64,000 nucleotides of DNA, from contig CAIIXF020000006.1 in NCBI GenBank assembly GCA_903813345.2, positions 29,211,936 to 29,275,935 on the forward strand, read 5' to 3'. The notes under the pieces are model-generated. The model saw only the letters and a program-made list of their open reading frames with translations, was not told where the DNA came from and did not search any database. The DNA comes from Owenia fusiformis. Its lineage: Eukaryota; Annelida; Polychaeta; Sabellida; Oweniidae. Both the position numbers and the translations under genes were made by a program. Of this stretch, positions 45,201 through 56,486 are shown in pieces. Each line of letters opens with the position of its first letter. Position 1 is the first letter of the stretch.

Positions 45201-45799
45201 TTTTCACCTATAATAGCAAAACTTTTGTTTTATTTGTGCATTCAATCTATTAGATAAGAGTCTCAGGGGTATTATTATATATCAGCACTATAGTCTAACC
45301 TGTACATGGAGTAAATAATTTGCATATTTGTTACTTCTAGCTTTATTTCCACTTGACAATATGCTGTGTTACTTTTTATACCATTTAATTGTACCTTAGT
45401 ACTTAATTGAATTGTTATTATGTTTATTTTTGGGAAGTAAGGCTTCCTACAAATGATAATTTTGTGCAAAAAAAATCTCTACAATTCTGTAGGACAGAAA
45501 ATAAGGTTGACAGACTTCTAGTTTCTGTTGTAGCAACTTGATATATCGAGGGCCATGGCATTGTCTGTCAACTAAAATAGCCGTCACCTCGAGATAATTA
45601 GATTAAAACCATAGAAAGGGTAAAAAGCTCACTGTGCTACATGTAGCAATCAAGGATCTTCTATAAAATTGACATGAGTGGGCGATAATAGGTGAAAACA
45701 TACCTGTCCAACTACCAAGCCTATTAACCATGGGTTCTTTGCATACAAGGAGTTAATGTAAACATCAATCGCTTCTTCAGCGACAATTGTTCTCCCCAT
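36219..45799 (-). CDS. ODR4: ODR4 orthologue, ten exons
   Basis: Exons from start to stop: 45704-45799, 43752-43898, 43200-43295, 40738-40844, 40310-40346, 39412-39546, 38887-39063, 38309-38516, 37695-37877, 36219-36289; all phases match. The N terminus, MGRTIVAEEAIDVYI, is the conserved ODR4 start. Further landmarks: QVLRMLPGGLDILGVF, ILHICSTTRK-STCRTIDVADNK, KPAEWKLQ, the TCRGYVHNKATVGEALQAVK block, and a C-terminal tail-anchor helix (AVIGAAIATIAAGVSYMYLG). ODR-4 family proteins sit in the ER membrane, aid trafficking of chemosensory receptors in nematodes, and bind UFSP2 in the UFM1 pathway. The 37-bp exon at 40310 was found by alignment to the remembered human length and by phase. The exon joining 37695 to 36289 fits phase, though a small missed exon cannot be excluded. 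Confidence 0.93.
36637..36780. repeat. Dispersed repeat, copy 2 (pair of 15493-15625)
   Basis: ACCATCAGACTAATAGTCAC, TTAAACAACATACTCCAGTG, a local duplication of GGCCACT, and TACCTGACTTTTACCT. Confidence 0.7.
37393..37472. repeat. 18-bp microsatellite in an ODR4 intron
   Basis: Four to five copies of AACTCCTATGCGAAAATT with point changes. Confidence 0.85.
40424..40570. repeat. CAGTGAAACCTG family copy in an ODR4 intron
   Basis: CAGTGAAACCTGTAAACTGG, AGTAGAACACCTCCGTTATT and GACCAACTGACTTAATG. Closely related to 51901-52045. Confidence 0.7.
40971..43079 (+). mobile_element. 5'-truncated CR1/Jockey-type LINE, antisense to ODR4
   Basis: A 14-bp target duplication AATAACTGTTCAGT at 40957-40970 and 43080-43093. 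The element opens inside the reverse-transcriptase domain (GGPDGISNKML) and has the NYRPVTLLSNVSKLLE, QSGFLPGHST, FLDIESAFDSVPH, SVPQGSIIGPFCF and YADD blocks, then a C-terminal Cys/His-rich region (CICGF, H, C). It is broken by a TGA at 41712-41714 just after YADD and by a frameshift between 42512 and 42526. The 3' end has a stem-loop (ACAGGGCC ... GGCCCTGT, 42997-43034) and a short A-rich tail. It is a dead copy. Confidence 0.95.
44318..44767. mobile_element. MITE in ODR4 intron 1
   Basis: Inverted ends TATATCCTCTAGTCTGA and TCAGACTAGAGGATATA, extended by AAATTTGGGATTGAGAAATA against the complement of ATTTTCAATCCCAAATTTTA. Confidence 0.75.
45275..45475. repeat. Inverted partial copy of the 44318-44767 element interior
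   Basis: ATTTGCATATTTGTTACTTC, AGCTTTATTTCCACTTGACA and TTAATTGAATTGTTATTATG are the reverse complement of 44450-44625, with about 10% differences. The pair could form a long intronic stem. Confidence 0.82.
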
Positions 45800-46071
45800 G
45801 ATGATGTATATTAAATGTTTTCGTCCTTGATGAAGTAATTTCGCAGTAATATTAGTCTACATTCAGTTTTCAGAAATTATTTTTCCATATGGAAAGTGGG
45901 TCAAGTGAATTTTTTCTCAGATTTTCTCATATCATGTTTGAAATTGGTATTTGGTATTTTCATGAGTAGGTTATGATTATTTTATTTATATCTCATTATC
46001 ATATAATCCTCGATAAATCACTAAATGTAGACTTATTATTGTCGCCAAATTTATACCGCCAAATATTCAAG
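45800..46071. promoter_or_regulatory. Presumed shared promoter of ODR4 (-) and COQ4 (+)
   Basis: The two start codons face away from each other across 272 bp, provided the COQ4 start at 46072 is right. No TATA element stands out. A shared bidirectional promoter is the simplest reading of the geometry; no sequence motif proves it. Confidence 0.45.
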
Positions 46072-49000
46072 ATGTCAGCCCCCATGAAATTTCGAAACTT
46101 TTTCAAAATATGTACATTTTGCCAAAAAAAAACACAATATACGACCGATCCACAGCAGGATATTGACTTTGCCTCGAAGGGAAAATATCAAGGGTCTAAA
46201 GAGTAAGTTTTTTGTCGTTAAAATGGCTTGAATGTGCATCTCAACATGGACTTTCATTTTCTGTAAATTCGTGATCTCAGTCACATCACAAAGTAGATCT
46301 ACTAATTCAAATTTATATTTATTTATTTATATATACCGTAAACATTATAGTTCACAGAACCCCAAAAGCCTTATGGCAATCCATCCCATGGTGTCTCAGG
46401 ATATTACCCACAGGCACAGGAAGATTTAATCCCCCCCCCCCAGTCACTGTATTGCTAATGTAAAACCTAATACATAGTGAGTGGGAGGGGGATGAACTCT
46501 TGTTCCCTTGTCTGTGATATTACCTTTTTTGAATGAGGGAACACATTTATTTACCAGGCCCGTAGCCAGAATTTTCCAAGGGGGGTTCGTTTTTCTAAAA
46601 AATTCTAGGGGGGGTTTCACTTTGGCAAATATGGCCAAAAATCACTCAAAAAGTAGTCAGAATGGTGAAAAACTGCATGATTTTGAAAGAAATTTTGGCC
46701 AGGGGGGGTTCGCCCGAACCCCCCCCCCCCCCCTGGCTACGGGCCTGTTTACCATATTCTACATTGTATGGCCACTGAGTGTGGCCATAGAATATAATAA
46801 GACACTCTTTGTTGTTTTGAATTTGCCTTTAAATTGCCCAGCCGTCTTATTTTTATTGATGTAAACATAATAAACTCACCTTCATTGATCTTTACAGGCA
46901 GTCATAGTTCATACATTCGTCTACTTCGCAGGATATTTATTCGCAAAAGAATCAAAATAAAACTGAAAGAAATATTTTACAACAAGCGGCCATCTTGTCT
47001 TTTCGCTATAGCGGAATGAAGGCATGCTTTCAAAATGGAGAACGAGACGACGTCTATTTTAAATGAAAACGTTCAATATCTCATCAACAAGACAAGCTGT
47101 TACCATTTCAATTCATGAAAATTAACAGAACGATTTTTAGAATATTACATAAATTTATAAAACGACGGCTAAAGATTTTGCAATAGTTCACGGTGTTCCA
47201 GATGGAATTACTCCTAGCCAAGAATTGGCTAGAGACTTGAGTAACATTTAATGGGGTCAATCTAATCCCTCTCCTAAGGATTACTTGTCAGAATGGAAGA
47301 AGTGGGATGATTTTATCTTCGAAATCACACATGATTTTTATGCTCATTCTAATGCAACGAAGAGGTCAATACTATTGACACAGGGACATATTATATTTTA
47401 ATATACATGTATCTGGAATGACCCTAGGACACCCCAAAGGAATGTCTAACTAACGAGTATAGTGTAACAAGCCAGATACAGAAAATAAAATGAAAGAAAT
47501 TGTGCTAAATTCAGCATCCCTATTCAGGACCTTTAGTTTCTAAACCCGATGCTCTATCAACTGAGCTATTAAGTAACCTGCAACTTGCTATTCAGAGTGG
47601 TTACACTTTCTGATCTCAGTCACCTTTTCACCAATTTACTTAAAGCCATGCATCTGAATATTTTGACTGAATTTTACAACATGAAATGCATTAATATTTC
47701 AAACATTTCCAGGGCTGTTCTCTTCATCCTCTGCAGTGTGTAACCAGCATGAAGATACATCCAGATACCCCCACCAGTTGAAGATGGATGAATTATATGA
47801 TGGTCATATCCCAACATCAACATTTCAGAAGATACTTCTGGGAGTTGGCTCTGCTGGGGTGGCTATTGTCAACCCTTGGCGTGATGGTAAGCTAATCCTG
47901 GCTTCAAAAGTGTGAAATGTGTCTTCCTATTATTGCCACTTATTGAAAACTAAGTATAAACTCGTTATTTGTCCTGGACTAGGGGGGATAAAAGAGGACG
48001 GAAAACCCCAGACAGACATAATTACGCCTCTTGTGTACCACTTTCGTTTGCGCAAATTCTCACCAGTTAGTTTTCAAACACGTCGTTGTGATGTTTTAAT
48101 TGATGTTAGTATATTCCTTACATCTTTCTTTATATTGATGTGATATTGGTTAAAACGCCAGAAATGCACATAATGAACATTTGAGGCTGTTTTGTTTGCC
48201 GATTTTGACCAATTAGAGATGTATGTCATCTCAATACAGATTTACATTATAAACGTATGTCATCTTTGAACTCTGTGGTTATTCCCCCTCTAGGCGGATA
48301 ATGGCCATTATGGCCTGTGACTATGTCTCCACCTATTTCTCAAGTCAATATAGTAAAATAAAGCCTTCTAAACTAGAACTAATGCCCTGAGAACAGGCCT
48401 TGCTAGGTGGTGGTTATGAACATTAGCTTAGTGGTATGGTCAGGAGATAGCGTTCATCAAAAACACAATTAACTTTTGTTTAAGACTTAACTGTTGCCCT
48501 TCACACTCAAAATATGAAACCTAGATACTGGAGTATTACATGTAGTTTGCATGGATGTATCAATGCTGTCACAAACATATTAGGATTTTACCCTCAACCC
48601 CAAAATGTATATAGCATTTTGATTGACGGAAATCAATATTTGCAGCCGACCCCTTTAATAATTTAATAATATTTATTTAACGGACATTGTTCCAGACTGT
48701 AGAATGACCTAAGTGTCTCATAAGCCAACCTCGGCTGGTAGTGTGTGTATATTTTTAGCACGAGTGACAGTATAATAAAATATTTTGATAATAATAATGA
48801 TAAATCAACATAATCAACAGTAAGTTGTTAGTTATTATGTTTTAGATATTTATTTTTATTTATTTTTTATTCTCAAATATAATACATAAATACATATACA
48901 ATAACAATACAATAAATTGTGTATAAATAGTAGTGTCTTAGAGAAGTGAATATGTTTTAGATATGATAGCTGTAATGGGGGAAGCCACAGGGGAGTTGGC

Positions 49001-52000
49001 GCTAAAATCTCTGCGAGCCAAAATGTTGGCAGATCCAGTAGGGAGACAGATCTTAGAGTAAGTGCATTATTGTTACATTTGCATTACCTTGCATGTTATA
49101 TTGTGTTGAATAACAAATTTCCTAAATATTATGAAAAATAATTAAAAATATATACAACAGCTTTTGTATTTTTAGGACTACGGCAAGGTACAATATGTGG
49201 TTGGTATGGAAATCGTTGCCCCTAGCAATGACGGCCAAGTTACAGATTTGGCAACATCAAGATTCTTATTCAGCACCTTAAACTCTATAAAGTTCACTAT
49301 GTTGCCAAGCTGTAACAAACATTTTCTACGAGACCACTTAACAGCCATGACTAATTGTTGCATTTTTTCATCGACAAATTCATTAAAACTGTAAATCGTA
49401 TTCTATAATCCATAGGTTGGTTGTTTTATGCTTTTCTAGAAATGAGCCAAGGATCAATTCACAAACAGTTGATCTGGATTATCTAAAGACCCTTCCAGAT
49501 GGAACATTTGGGCGAGAATACAGGAGATTCCTCGACAAATATGTGAGTAGTGTCTTAGAGAAGTGAGCTCAATTCTACATTTAGTTCCATGACTTTAGAC
49601 CCATATACCCTTAGTATTTGTCAAAGTGTTAATTAGACTGTGAATAGATAATGAAAAGTACACTCTAACATTGTCTGACAAATTACAACGATGAAACTAA
49701 AATTGGCTTTGATAGCAGATAAAATTGAATAAATCGACTGATACTAAATTGATTGAAAATATTTGGAGAGCATTCAGCATGAGGCGCTAACCTCTTGACT
49801 ACCTTGAGTGATGAGATTTGTCGTCACCTCAGAAATGACCTTGAAACCCAGAGTGACGAGAAAATCCGTCACCAAATTTTTCACTATAATTGCTCTTATT
49901 TGAACAATTTTTATCCAATTTACACAAAAATTGTTAAAATATGTGTAGAAATGATCTCTGCCTTCTTATTTTACTGATTTGAGCATCTAAGGTTGTATTA
50001 TAGTTATGTAATAAAATGTCAAAAGGTGGCAAAAATGAAAAATTCTCTGGTTTCAACCGATTTTAGACCCTGGGATTCAAGAGGTTAAAGTATGATACCT
50101 GTACTTTGTTTATTGTAGCAACTGACGCCAGATGCAAGACGTCATGTTGAATTTGTGGATGATGTTGAGCTAGCTTACGTCATGCAAAGATACAGAGAGA
50201 TCCATGATCTGTTTCATACCCTGTTTGGCATGCCTACCAACTGGTTAGGAGAAGTAAGTTTATGATAAAATAAGAAACTGTGTTTCTCAGAAAACATATG
50301 ATTTAGCTCTAACTATGTGGCCATTATAGTGGCTAATATGGACTCTGGAAAGTCATAATTATTGAATCCTTCACTATGGCAACAAAGCAACTCCATGATT
50401 ATGCATTTCCTGTACCACCAATTTTTTGTATTGAGTCTTGCAGTTGAATGTACTAGAATTCATTGTAAAATGGATTAACTTTCACTTTTCAGGTGTCAGT
50501 GAAGACTATTGAAGGCCTGCAACTAGGGCTGCCTATGTGTGTACTTGGTGCTGTAGCGGGGCCAGTGAGATTCTACAACAAACCAAAGTAAATATGAGTG
50601 AATAATCAAAATAGGGAGGTTAAGATAAACATTTTTTAAAAACTTGTACCTGAATGTGTAGAATAATGGTTCTCTGTGGATTAGTTCTCCCATTTGCGCT
50701 ATTTACTTGGGCATATAAAGGTATACAGAATTATGGTCCTCTGTGGATTAGTTCTCCCATTTGCACTATTTACTTGGGCATATAAAGGTATACCGAATTA
50801 TGGTCCTCTGTGGATTAGTTCTCCCATTTGCACTATTTACTTGGGCATATAAAGGTATACCGAATTATGGTCCTCTGTGGATTAGTTCTCCCATTTGCAC
50901 TATTTACTTGGGCATATAAAGGTATACCGAATTATGGTCCTCTGTGGATTAGTTCTCCCATTTGCACTATTTACTTGGGCATATAAAGGTATACCGAATT
51001 ATGGTCCTCTGTGGATTAGTTCTCCCATTTGCACTATTTACTTGGGCATATAAAGGTAACCGAATTATGGTCCTCTGTGGATTAGTTCTCCCATTTGCAC
51101 TATTTACTTGGGCATATAAAGGTATACCGAATTATGGTCCTCTGTGGATTAGTTCTCCCATTTGCACTATTTACTTGGCCATACGGTATACGAAAAATAA
51201 TTGTAATTAGGTCCCTGGAAAAGTGAATTGAGAGAAGGAGGTCAAAATATAAATACACACTCATGTACAGGTTCTCTTTAAAACGTGTAACACAACCTAC
51301 CTATTAAAGCAGCGATTAACCTTAAACACACTAAATCATATTTATTATCCCATTGCTATATCCTGTACAAGTATTATATGAATCATAATTTTACTCTCAT
51401 GATAATTAAGTCATGAGAAATCAGTGGCGAATTCGGGGGGGGGGGCATGGGGCCCGGGCCTTTTTGGGCAAATTTTGGCCTTTATAGGACTTTTTCGAGT
51501 CATTTTATCAAAAATGGGCCTTATTTTTTGGAGATTTGGGGTTTTAGGGGCCCAAAATCTTTTTCTGTGCAAGCATGGACATTTTTTTCAGACTCAAAAT
51601 TTGGCCCCCCCCTTGTTCATTTCTGGATTCGCCACTGGAAATTTTGCATAAATTAAAAAATACTGAGTAAATTATTGAAGAAATCTATCCTTTAACCCAG
51701 GAAAGCATTATTATACTACCTGCAAATGGAGTTAATGTGCCACATTGCCTTTATCAGTTATTATCACTCAAGAAAATCATGGCTCCAAATCAGTCATAGT
51801 TGAGTTATTTCTTCACTACATTGGTTACAACCAATTACATTGCTTTGTAAGTACTCTAACTGTGAACTCCTATTGCACACCATGGCTGCCTTAAAATAAA
51901 CAGTGAAACCTGAAAAGTGAAACACCTCTAGAAGAGGAACACCTCTGTTATTGGAACACTTTTCAGAGTCCAAAGACCAACTGACTTAATGATGATGATG

Positions 52001-52223
52001 AACCTCTATATGTGGAACCCTTCTCAAGTGGAAAACCTTTTAGAAGTACAAAATGTTCTTTTGTTTCAGGCATGGCAGGAAATATGTGGAATCGTACCTA
52101 CCATGGGCAATGAGAGTTGGACAAAATGCCAAGTTTCTCATGAATGTGTACTATGAAAAACATTGGGAGCAACCTTTAATTGAACTTCGAGAGGAATTGA
52201 ACATTGAGACCCCTCCCTCATGA
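46072..52223 (+). CDS. COQ4: COQ4 orthologue, coenzyme Q biosynthesis
   Basis: Core exons with matching phase: 47713-47886 (acceptor uncertain), 48961-49057, 49440-49542, 50119-50253, 50493-50587, 52070-52223 (TGA). Recognised blocks: [61 protein letters not shown] and the metal-binding [17 protein letters not shown], which fits HDxxH-x11-E. The C terminus [20 protein letters not shown] matches the family. COQ4 acts on the matrix face of the inner mitochondrial membrane in the COQ complex and has been reported to catalyse C1 oxidative decarboxylation of the ring. The proposed first exon, 46072-46202 ([12 protein letters not shown]..., basic and mitochondrial-like), ends in phase 2, which does not fit the acceptor at 47712 but does fit one at 47773. 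The 5' structure is therefore unsure. Confidence 0.92.
46555..46747. mobile_element. C/G-run palindromic MITE, 193 bp
   Basis: Ends CAGGCCCGTAGCCAG and CTGGCTACGGGCCTG, flanked by TTTAC on both sides. Just inside lie G runs on the left and a long C run on the right. Confidence 0.85.
47500..47582 (-). repeat. tRNA-derived SINE fragment or tRNA pseudogene
   Basis: Read on the minus strand, TAGCTCAGTTGATAGAGC is a good A box with a D-arm, followed by ATCGGGTTTAGAAACTAAAGG and a decayed B box (GGTCCTGAATAGGGATGC). The anticodon stem is broken, so it is not a working tRNA. Confidence 0.6.
49787..50092. mobile_element. MITE with TAACCTCTTGA ends in a COQ4 intron
   Basis: CTAACCTCTTGACTACC on the left and GATTCAAGAGGTTAA on the right. 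Possible TTAA-type target, with the left site reading CTAA. Confidence 0.6.
50655..51192. repeat. 67-bp minisatellite, 8 copies, COQ4 intron
   Basis: The unit contains TGGTCCTCTGTGGATTAGTT, CTCCCATTTGCACTATTTAC and TTGGGCATATAAAGGTATAC. Copies start at about 50667, 50734, 50801, 50868, 50935, 51002, 51068 and 51135. Identity is very high. It begins about 70 bp after the donor at 50587 but, unlike the arrays at 18545 and 22026, contains no exon sequence. Confidence 0.95.
51422..51637. mobile_element. G/C-run palindromic MITE, 216 bp
   Basis: Ends CAGTGGCGAATTC and GGATTCGCCACTG with a 5-bp duplication GAAAT on each side. G and C runs lie just inside. Confidence 0.85.
51901..52045. repeat. CAGTGAAACCTG family copy before the last COQ4 exon
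   Basis: CAGTGAAACCTGAAAAGTGA, GAACACCTCTGTTATTGGAA and GACCAACTGACTTAATGATG. It stops about 25 bp before the acceptor of exon 52070. Confidence 0.7.
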
Positions 52224-52596
52224 GATGGCCTATTTGTCTATTTGGGATAATGCTTGCTTACTTGTACCTGAGACCATCATTATGTTAGTCTCAGCTTGTA
52301 CCGTTATGCTTATCTTTTGGGTCGATCTAGTATACAAAATCTCTAATTGTGAAAAACTTTATATGATAATATGCAGAATCCCTGTAAGCTTATAGCTCAT
52401 GAGAGAGTGATTGCTGTAAAGTGTGCAATATAGTGTATTTATTTACATCTGTACACATGTACTCTGTGATGTACCAGAGAGATCGCTATTATAGTGAATT
52501 TGACATTGATATGTACGTGAATCTGACAAAAGTAGTTTGGTGGGAGAGGTTTCGATTTCTGCCAGAAAATAGATTTTTTTCATGAAAAGATTTACC

Positions 52597-52602
52597 AATA
52601 AA
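52597..52602 (+). terminator. Candidate poly(A) signal of COQ4
   Basis: AATAAA 374 bp after the stop and just before the boundary of the large transposon. A second AATAAA lies inside the transposon arm near 52644. Confidence 0.45.
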
Positions 52603-53129
52603 TTGCTAAGACACTATACTCAAGGGGCGAGGAGGAAAATTCTCAATAAATGGTGTATAGTTGGTTTGGCAGTATTTTCAGTTAGGGGAGAGTCTTGGAT
52701 GAAACTTCCACCTAGGTGATAGCTTCACAGAGTGGTAGGAAGTTCTTTTTTTTGAGGAGTTAGCCCCCCACCCCCCAAAAACACCCCACCCTGGGAAAAA
52801 AATTGTTCACACTAAATAACCTTAGATATTTTGATGTTTGTAGGTGACATACATAGATATTATACATATGAATCACTTGCAGTATAATTGATGCTGATAA
52901 CTCCTAAAGAATTTGAAAATTAGTACAAAGTATGTACCCCAGGGGGCAAATTCGTGACTCATTTTCTTACTATTTTGATTCTAACTTTTCAATTAGACAC
53001 TGTAAGAGGTTGGAAAAATTCATGTGAAGTGCCCAATAGCAGGGTTAGTAACCCTGAAAGATGCAAAGCCATGGAAGAGGTAGGAGCTGAGAAAAAAATT
53101 TATGATTTTTCGAAAAATTTGACATTTTT

Positions 53130-54030
53130 GACAGCTGGATTTTGTGTATGACTATAGCTGACCCTTATAATTTCTAGATCCATCCCTCTATGATGATATT
53201 TATGGTTTTATAGTGTGAAACTAAGATGTGAAACATAATTTAGATGGGTTTTAAGGAAGTTAAAGGTTTTAAACAAGTCCAAAATTTGAAAAATTGTAAA
53301 TATAAGGTTTCAAATTTACGAATTCCAGGTATAGCCATGGCTGACCCCTATAGTTTCTAGATCCATCCCTCTATGATGATATTTATGGTTTTATAGTGTG
53401 GAACTAAGATGTAAAACATAATTCAGATGGGTTTTAAGGTAGTTAAAGGTTTTAAACAATTCCAAAATTTGAAAAATAGTAAATATAAGGTTTCAAATTT
53501 ACGAATTCCAGGTATAGCCATGGCTGACCCCTATAGGTTCTAGATCCATCCCTCTATGATGATATTTATGGTTTTATAGTGTGGAACTAAGATGTAAAAC
53601 ATAGTTAAGATGGGTTTTAAGGAAGTTAAAGGTTTTAAACAAGTCCAAAATTTGAAAAATTGTAAATATAAGGTTTCAAATTTACGAATTCCAGGTGTAG
53701 CCATGGCCAATCCCTATAGTTTCTAAATCCATCCCTCTTTGGTGATATTTATGGTTTTGTAATATGGAACTAAAGATGTAGAACATAATTTAGATGGGTT
53801 TTAAGGAAGTTAAAGATTTTAAACAAGTCCAAAATTTGAAAAATTGTAAATATAAGGTTTCAAATTTACGAATGTTAGGTACAGCCATGGATGACCCATA
53901 TGGTGTTTTCATCCATACCTCTATGATGAAACATATATTTTTAGAGTGTGAAACTAAGAAGTAAAACATACCGAAGATGAATTTTAAGGAAGTTTAAGAA
54001 TTTTAACAAGTGCAATGTTTGAAAAATTGA
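53130..54030. repeat. Five ~180-bp tandem units in the left arm (mirrored at 57030-57760)
   Basis: The unit contains TATAGCCATGGCTGACCCCT, ATCCATCCCTCTATGATGAT, TAGATGGGTTTTAAGGAAGT and CAAAATTTGAAAAATTGTAA. Four to five mirror-image units lie in the right arm, so the array was present in the inverted arms or was copied between them. Confidence 0.88.
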
Positions 54031-54048
54031 GAAATATCAGGTTTCAAA

Positions 54049-54678
54049 GGAGCACGGAAAGTATTGCAACATATTTCAGACAGTCATATGTTAGATTTTG
54101 TCTGTTTCCTGAGGATTTAAGCAGGTGCATATGATAGGCCATTGCATTACCTACAGGAAAATAACTCTTAGAGATGATAAAATAGTTTGGAATTTGAGAC
54201 AGTGACGGTGAAAACAATCCACCCACATGTTTTTTCGGAAATGTTGTCCTGATTTTCAAGCCCTTTCACCCCTGCTTTTTCAATTTTTGAGACATAGTTA
54301 ACCCATAAAAAGGAATAATAAATTTCTTTTAGATAAAGCAGAAAACAATATTTTCTTGTTATTTTCCCATAGGGAAAACTCATGTGCTCCATTACTCTCA
54401 GCTTAATTTTGGTCACCCATATTTGATATCTTTTAAACCCCTGATGGAATGCATTATTTCTTTAAAGGGGTTAACTGTGTGTCAAAACACAACATATTGA
54501 TGCATGTGGGTGGGTTGTTTGCACCCTGTCTCAAATAGAAATTATTTTATCATCTCCATGAGTGCTTTTCCTGGAGGAAATGCATTGGCCTAACATATGC
54601 ACCTCCTCAAATCCTCAGAAAATAGCAAAAATCCAACATGTGACTGTCCTAAATCTGTTGTGATACTTTCAGTCCTCC
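54049..54678. mobile_element. Nested palindromic MITE, 630 bp
   Basis: Ends GGAGCACGGAAAGTAT and, inverted, GGAGGACTGAAAGTAT. The arms of about 150 bp pair (GCATATGATAGGCCATTGCA with TGCATTGGCCTAACATATGC). It splits a left-arm repeat unit between GGTTTCAAA and TTTACGA. Confidence 0.85.
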
Positions 54679-55429
54679 TTTACGATTTCAGGTATTGCCT
54701 TGGATGTCTCTCTTTTTGAATGTATGACTTTTTAGCTTAGAAATTAGATGTTGAAAATATTGTGGTCAGGTTTGATCCATGTTACAAGTATTGTTAAAAG
54801 AAAAATCATTAGAGTTGAGGACCTTACCCTAGAGTTCCTAAGGGGGTGAGAGGTTAATAAATCCCCCCCCTAAAGTGTAACTGCTCTTAGGGATATCGTA
54901 TACAGTGTAGTAATTGATTGATTAAATGGATTATAACTAATTAATTATTATTTGATGATATTTATTATGTGATATAGCATTTTTACTTTTTCACATCAAC
55001 ATGTTCGATGTAATGTTCTACATTGTCAAAATACATAAAAACATGGTTAAATAAAAGAAACATGATTTCTCTATATTTTGTTATGCCCATACTGTAATTA
55101 AGCAATGATCATCTCCTAATACAAACTATTATTATAAATTATCAAATTATAATCACTACACTCCCAATAAAACAACTTGTCATCAGGCAACAGTAATTAT
55201 TTGGGAAAATAAGGATTATAAGGATCATACCCCGCTGGGCCTAGAAACTCCCGTTAGTGCAATGAGATTAGGAACTCCAGAGTAAAAGGGTCTTGTCACA
55301 CTAAAATCTTCATGTAGATCAAAAAAGGATATATGGTGATATATATGATCAATTAATGTTTCAAACAAACAGACATTGTAGAAAATGTTTACATACTGAC
55401 TTTGCAGATGACATTTTCTAGCAGTTGAA

Positions 55430-56060
55430 GAATTTTTTACATTTATTGAAATGATAGTCATAAAATTAGAATATCAGTGTCATTTGATACAAATTACTGC
55501 AGTCCCACATGTTCTCCTGCTGAATGTAAAACAGAGTGAATAAGTTTAAAATCAGCCTCTTCAAGAGTGGAATTTAACAGGGGATTTCAGTTATCATTTT
55601 CACAGATATTTAAGTTCTCTCCAATAGTTCCACTTAAAACAGTCTTGACATTTGGCACACTTTTAGAATGCTGCTTTATTAAATTTCTTTGTAATCTTTG
55701 AAAATTTGTATGACTTGGCCAAAAGGTATTCATATTTTTAGGCAATGGTGTAATTTCTTCTTTGGATTAAAGTTCAGTAGGGGAAGCATCCATTCTTCGC
55801 ATTCTTTCAGAATCCTTTACTGATGGAGACTACTAGGAGTCTAATATGAAATCTATTCTTTGGGCTCCTTTACTAGATTTGATGGAGTAGTCAAATATAG
55901 CTTTCCAAAACTCTCCAAATTTCAACATATAAGTTAATCTTAATTTTCCTTTTGTCATAGCCATTGCATCAATCACGAAAGTTTTATCAATTTGTGGTAT
56001 GGTTTCATCGATCTCCTTTTCAAACCCCTTTTTAAGTTCTGATTTTACAGATAAGATAGA
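55430..56060 (-). pseudogene. Decayed transposon protein, EEAD...DTD family
   Basis: Minus-strand reading from 56060 down gives, across several stops, a recognisable order of blocks: KEIDETIPQIDKTFVIDAMA, GAQRIDFILDS, SERMRR, NTFWPSHTNF, then LEEADFKLI and NDTDILIL. Long runs of animal genomic proteins of unknown function share the order 'RID-VFD, S-K-ER-R, EEADT, DTDVLVL'. I recall them as mobile-element associated, but I cannot name the family. The acidic EEAD and DTD motifs look like metal ligands. Many stops and frame changes show it is dead. Confidence 0.65.
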
Positions 56061-56486
56061 TGATCATTGTCAAACGAACTGTTTGGATCCATATAAGATC
56101 ATAGTTTACTCACACATAGCTAGGCAACGTGTGTCCAATTCCAGCCAATTCAATACTTCATATAACTCTCCAATTTACTACTCTCATAAACCCAAGGTCA
56201 GTTTTAGATTCTAGAGAAAATAATGAAACCAATAAGCTGATCAATAACATTGACTAAAAATCTATAAATAGCATCATAGTATGCCAAGTGCTTGAATTTA
56301 TGTGGATTACTCATTTGGTAGACACCTTTATCAAATCTTAAAGTGTTGTTGATTTTCAAGTTGTACAAGCAAAGTGTCATGGATGCTTTCTTTTCCTGAC
56401 ATAGTATTAACATTGTGGTAAAAATTATCAAATGCACCTAGTACAGTAGTTCTATTTCATCATCTTGTATAAATGATATATCAAAA

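Noticed and set aside
47500-47582. Functional tRNA gene on the minus strand
   Set aside because: The A box is good but the anticodon stem and B box are broken, so only a SINE or pseudogene is supported.
55225-56437. Minus-strand short frames as intact proteins
   Set aside because: They are pieces of one decayed transposon protein separated by stops and frame changes.
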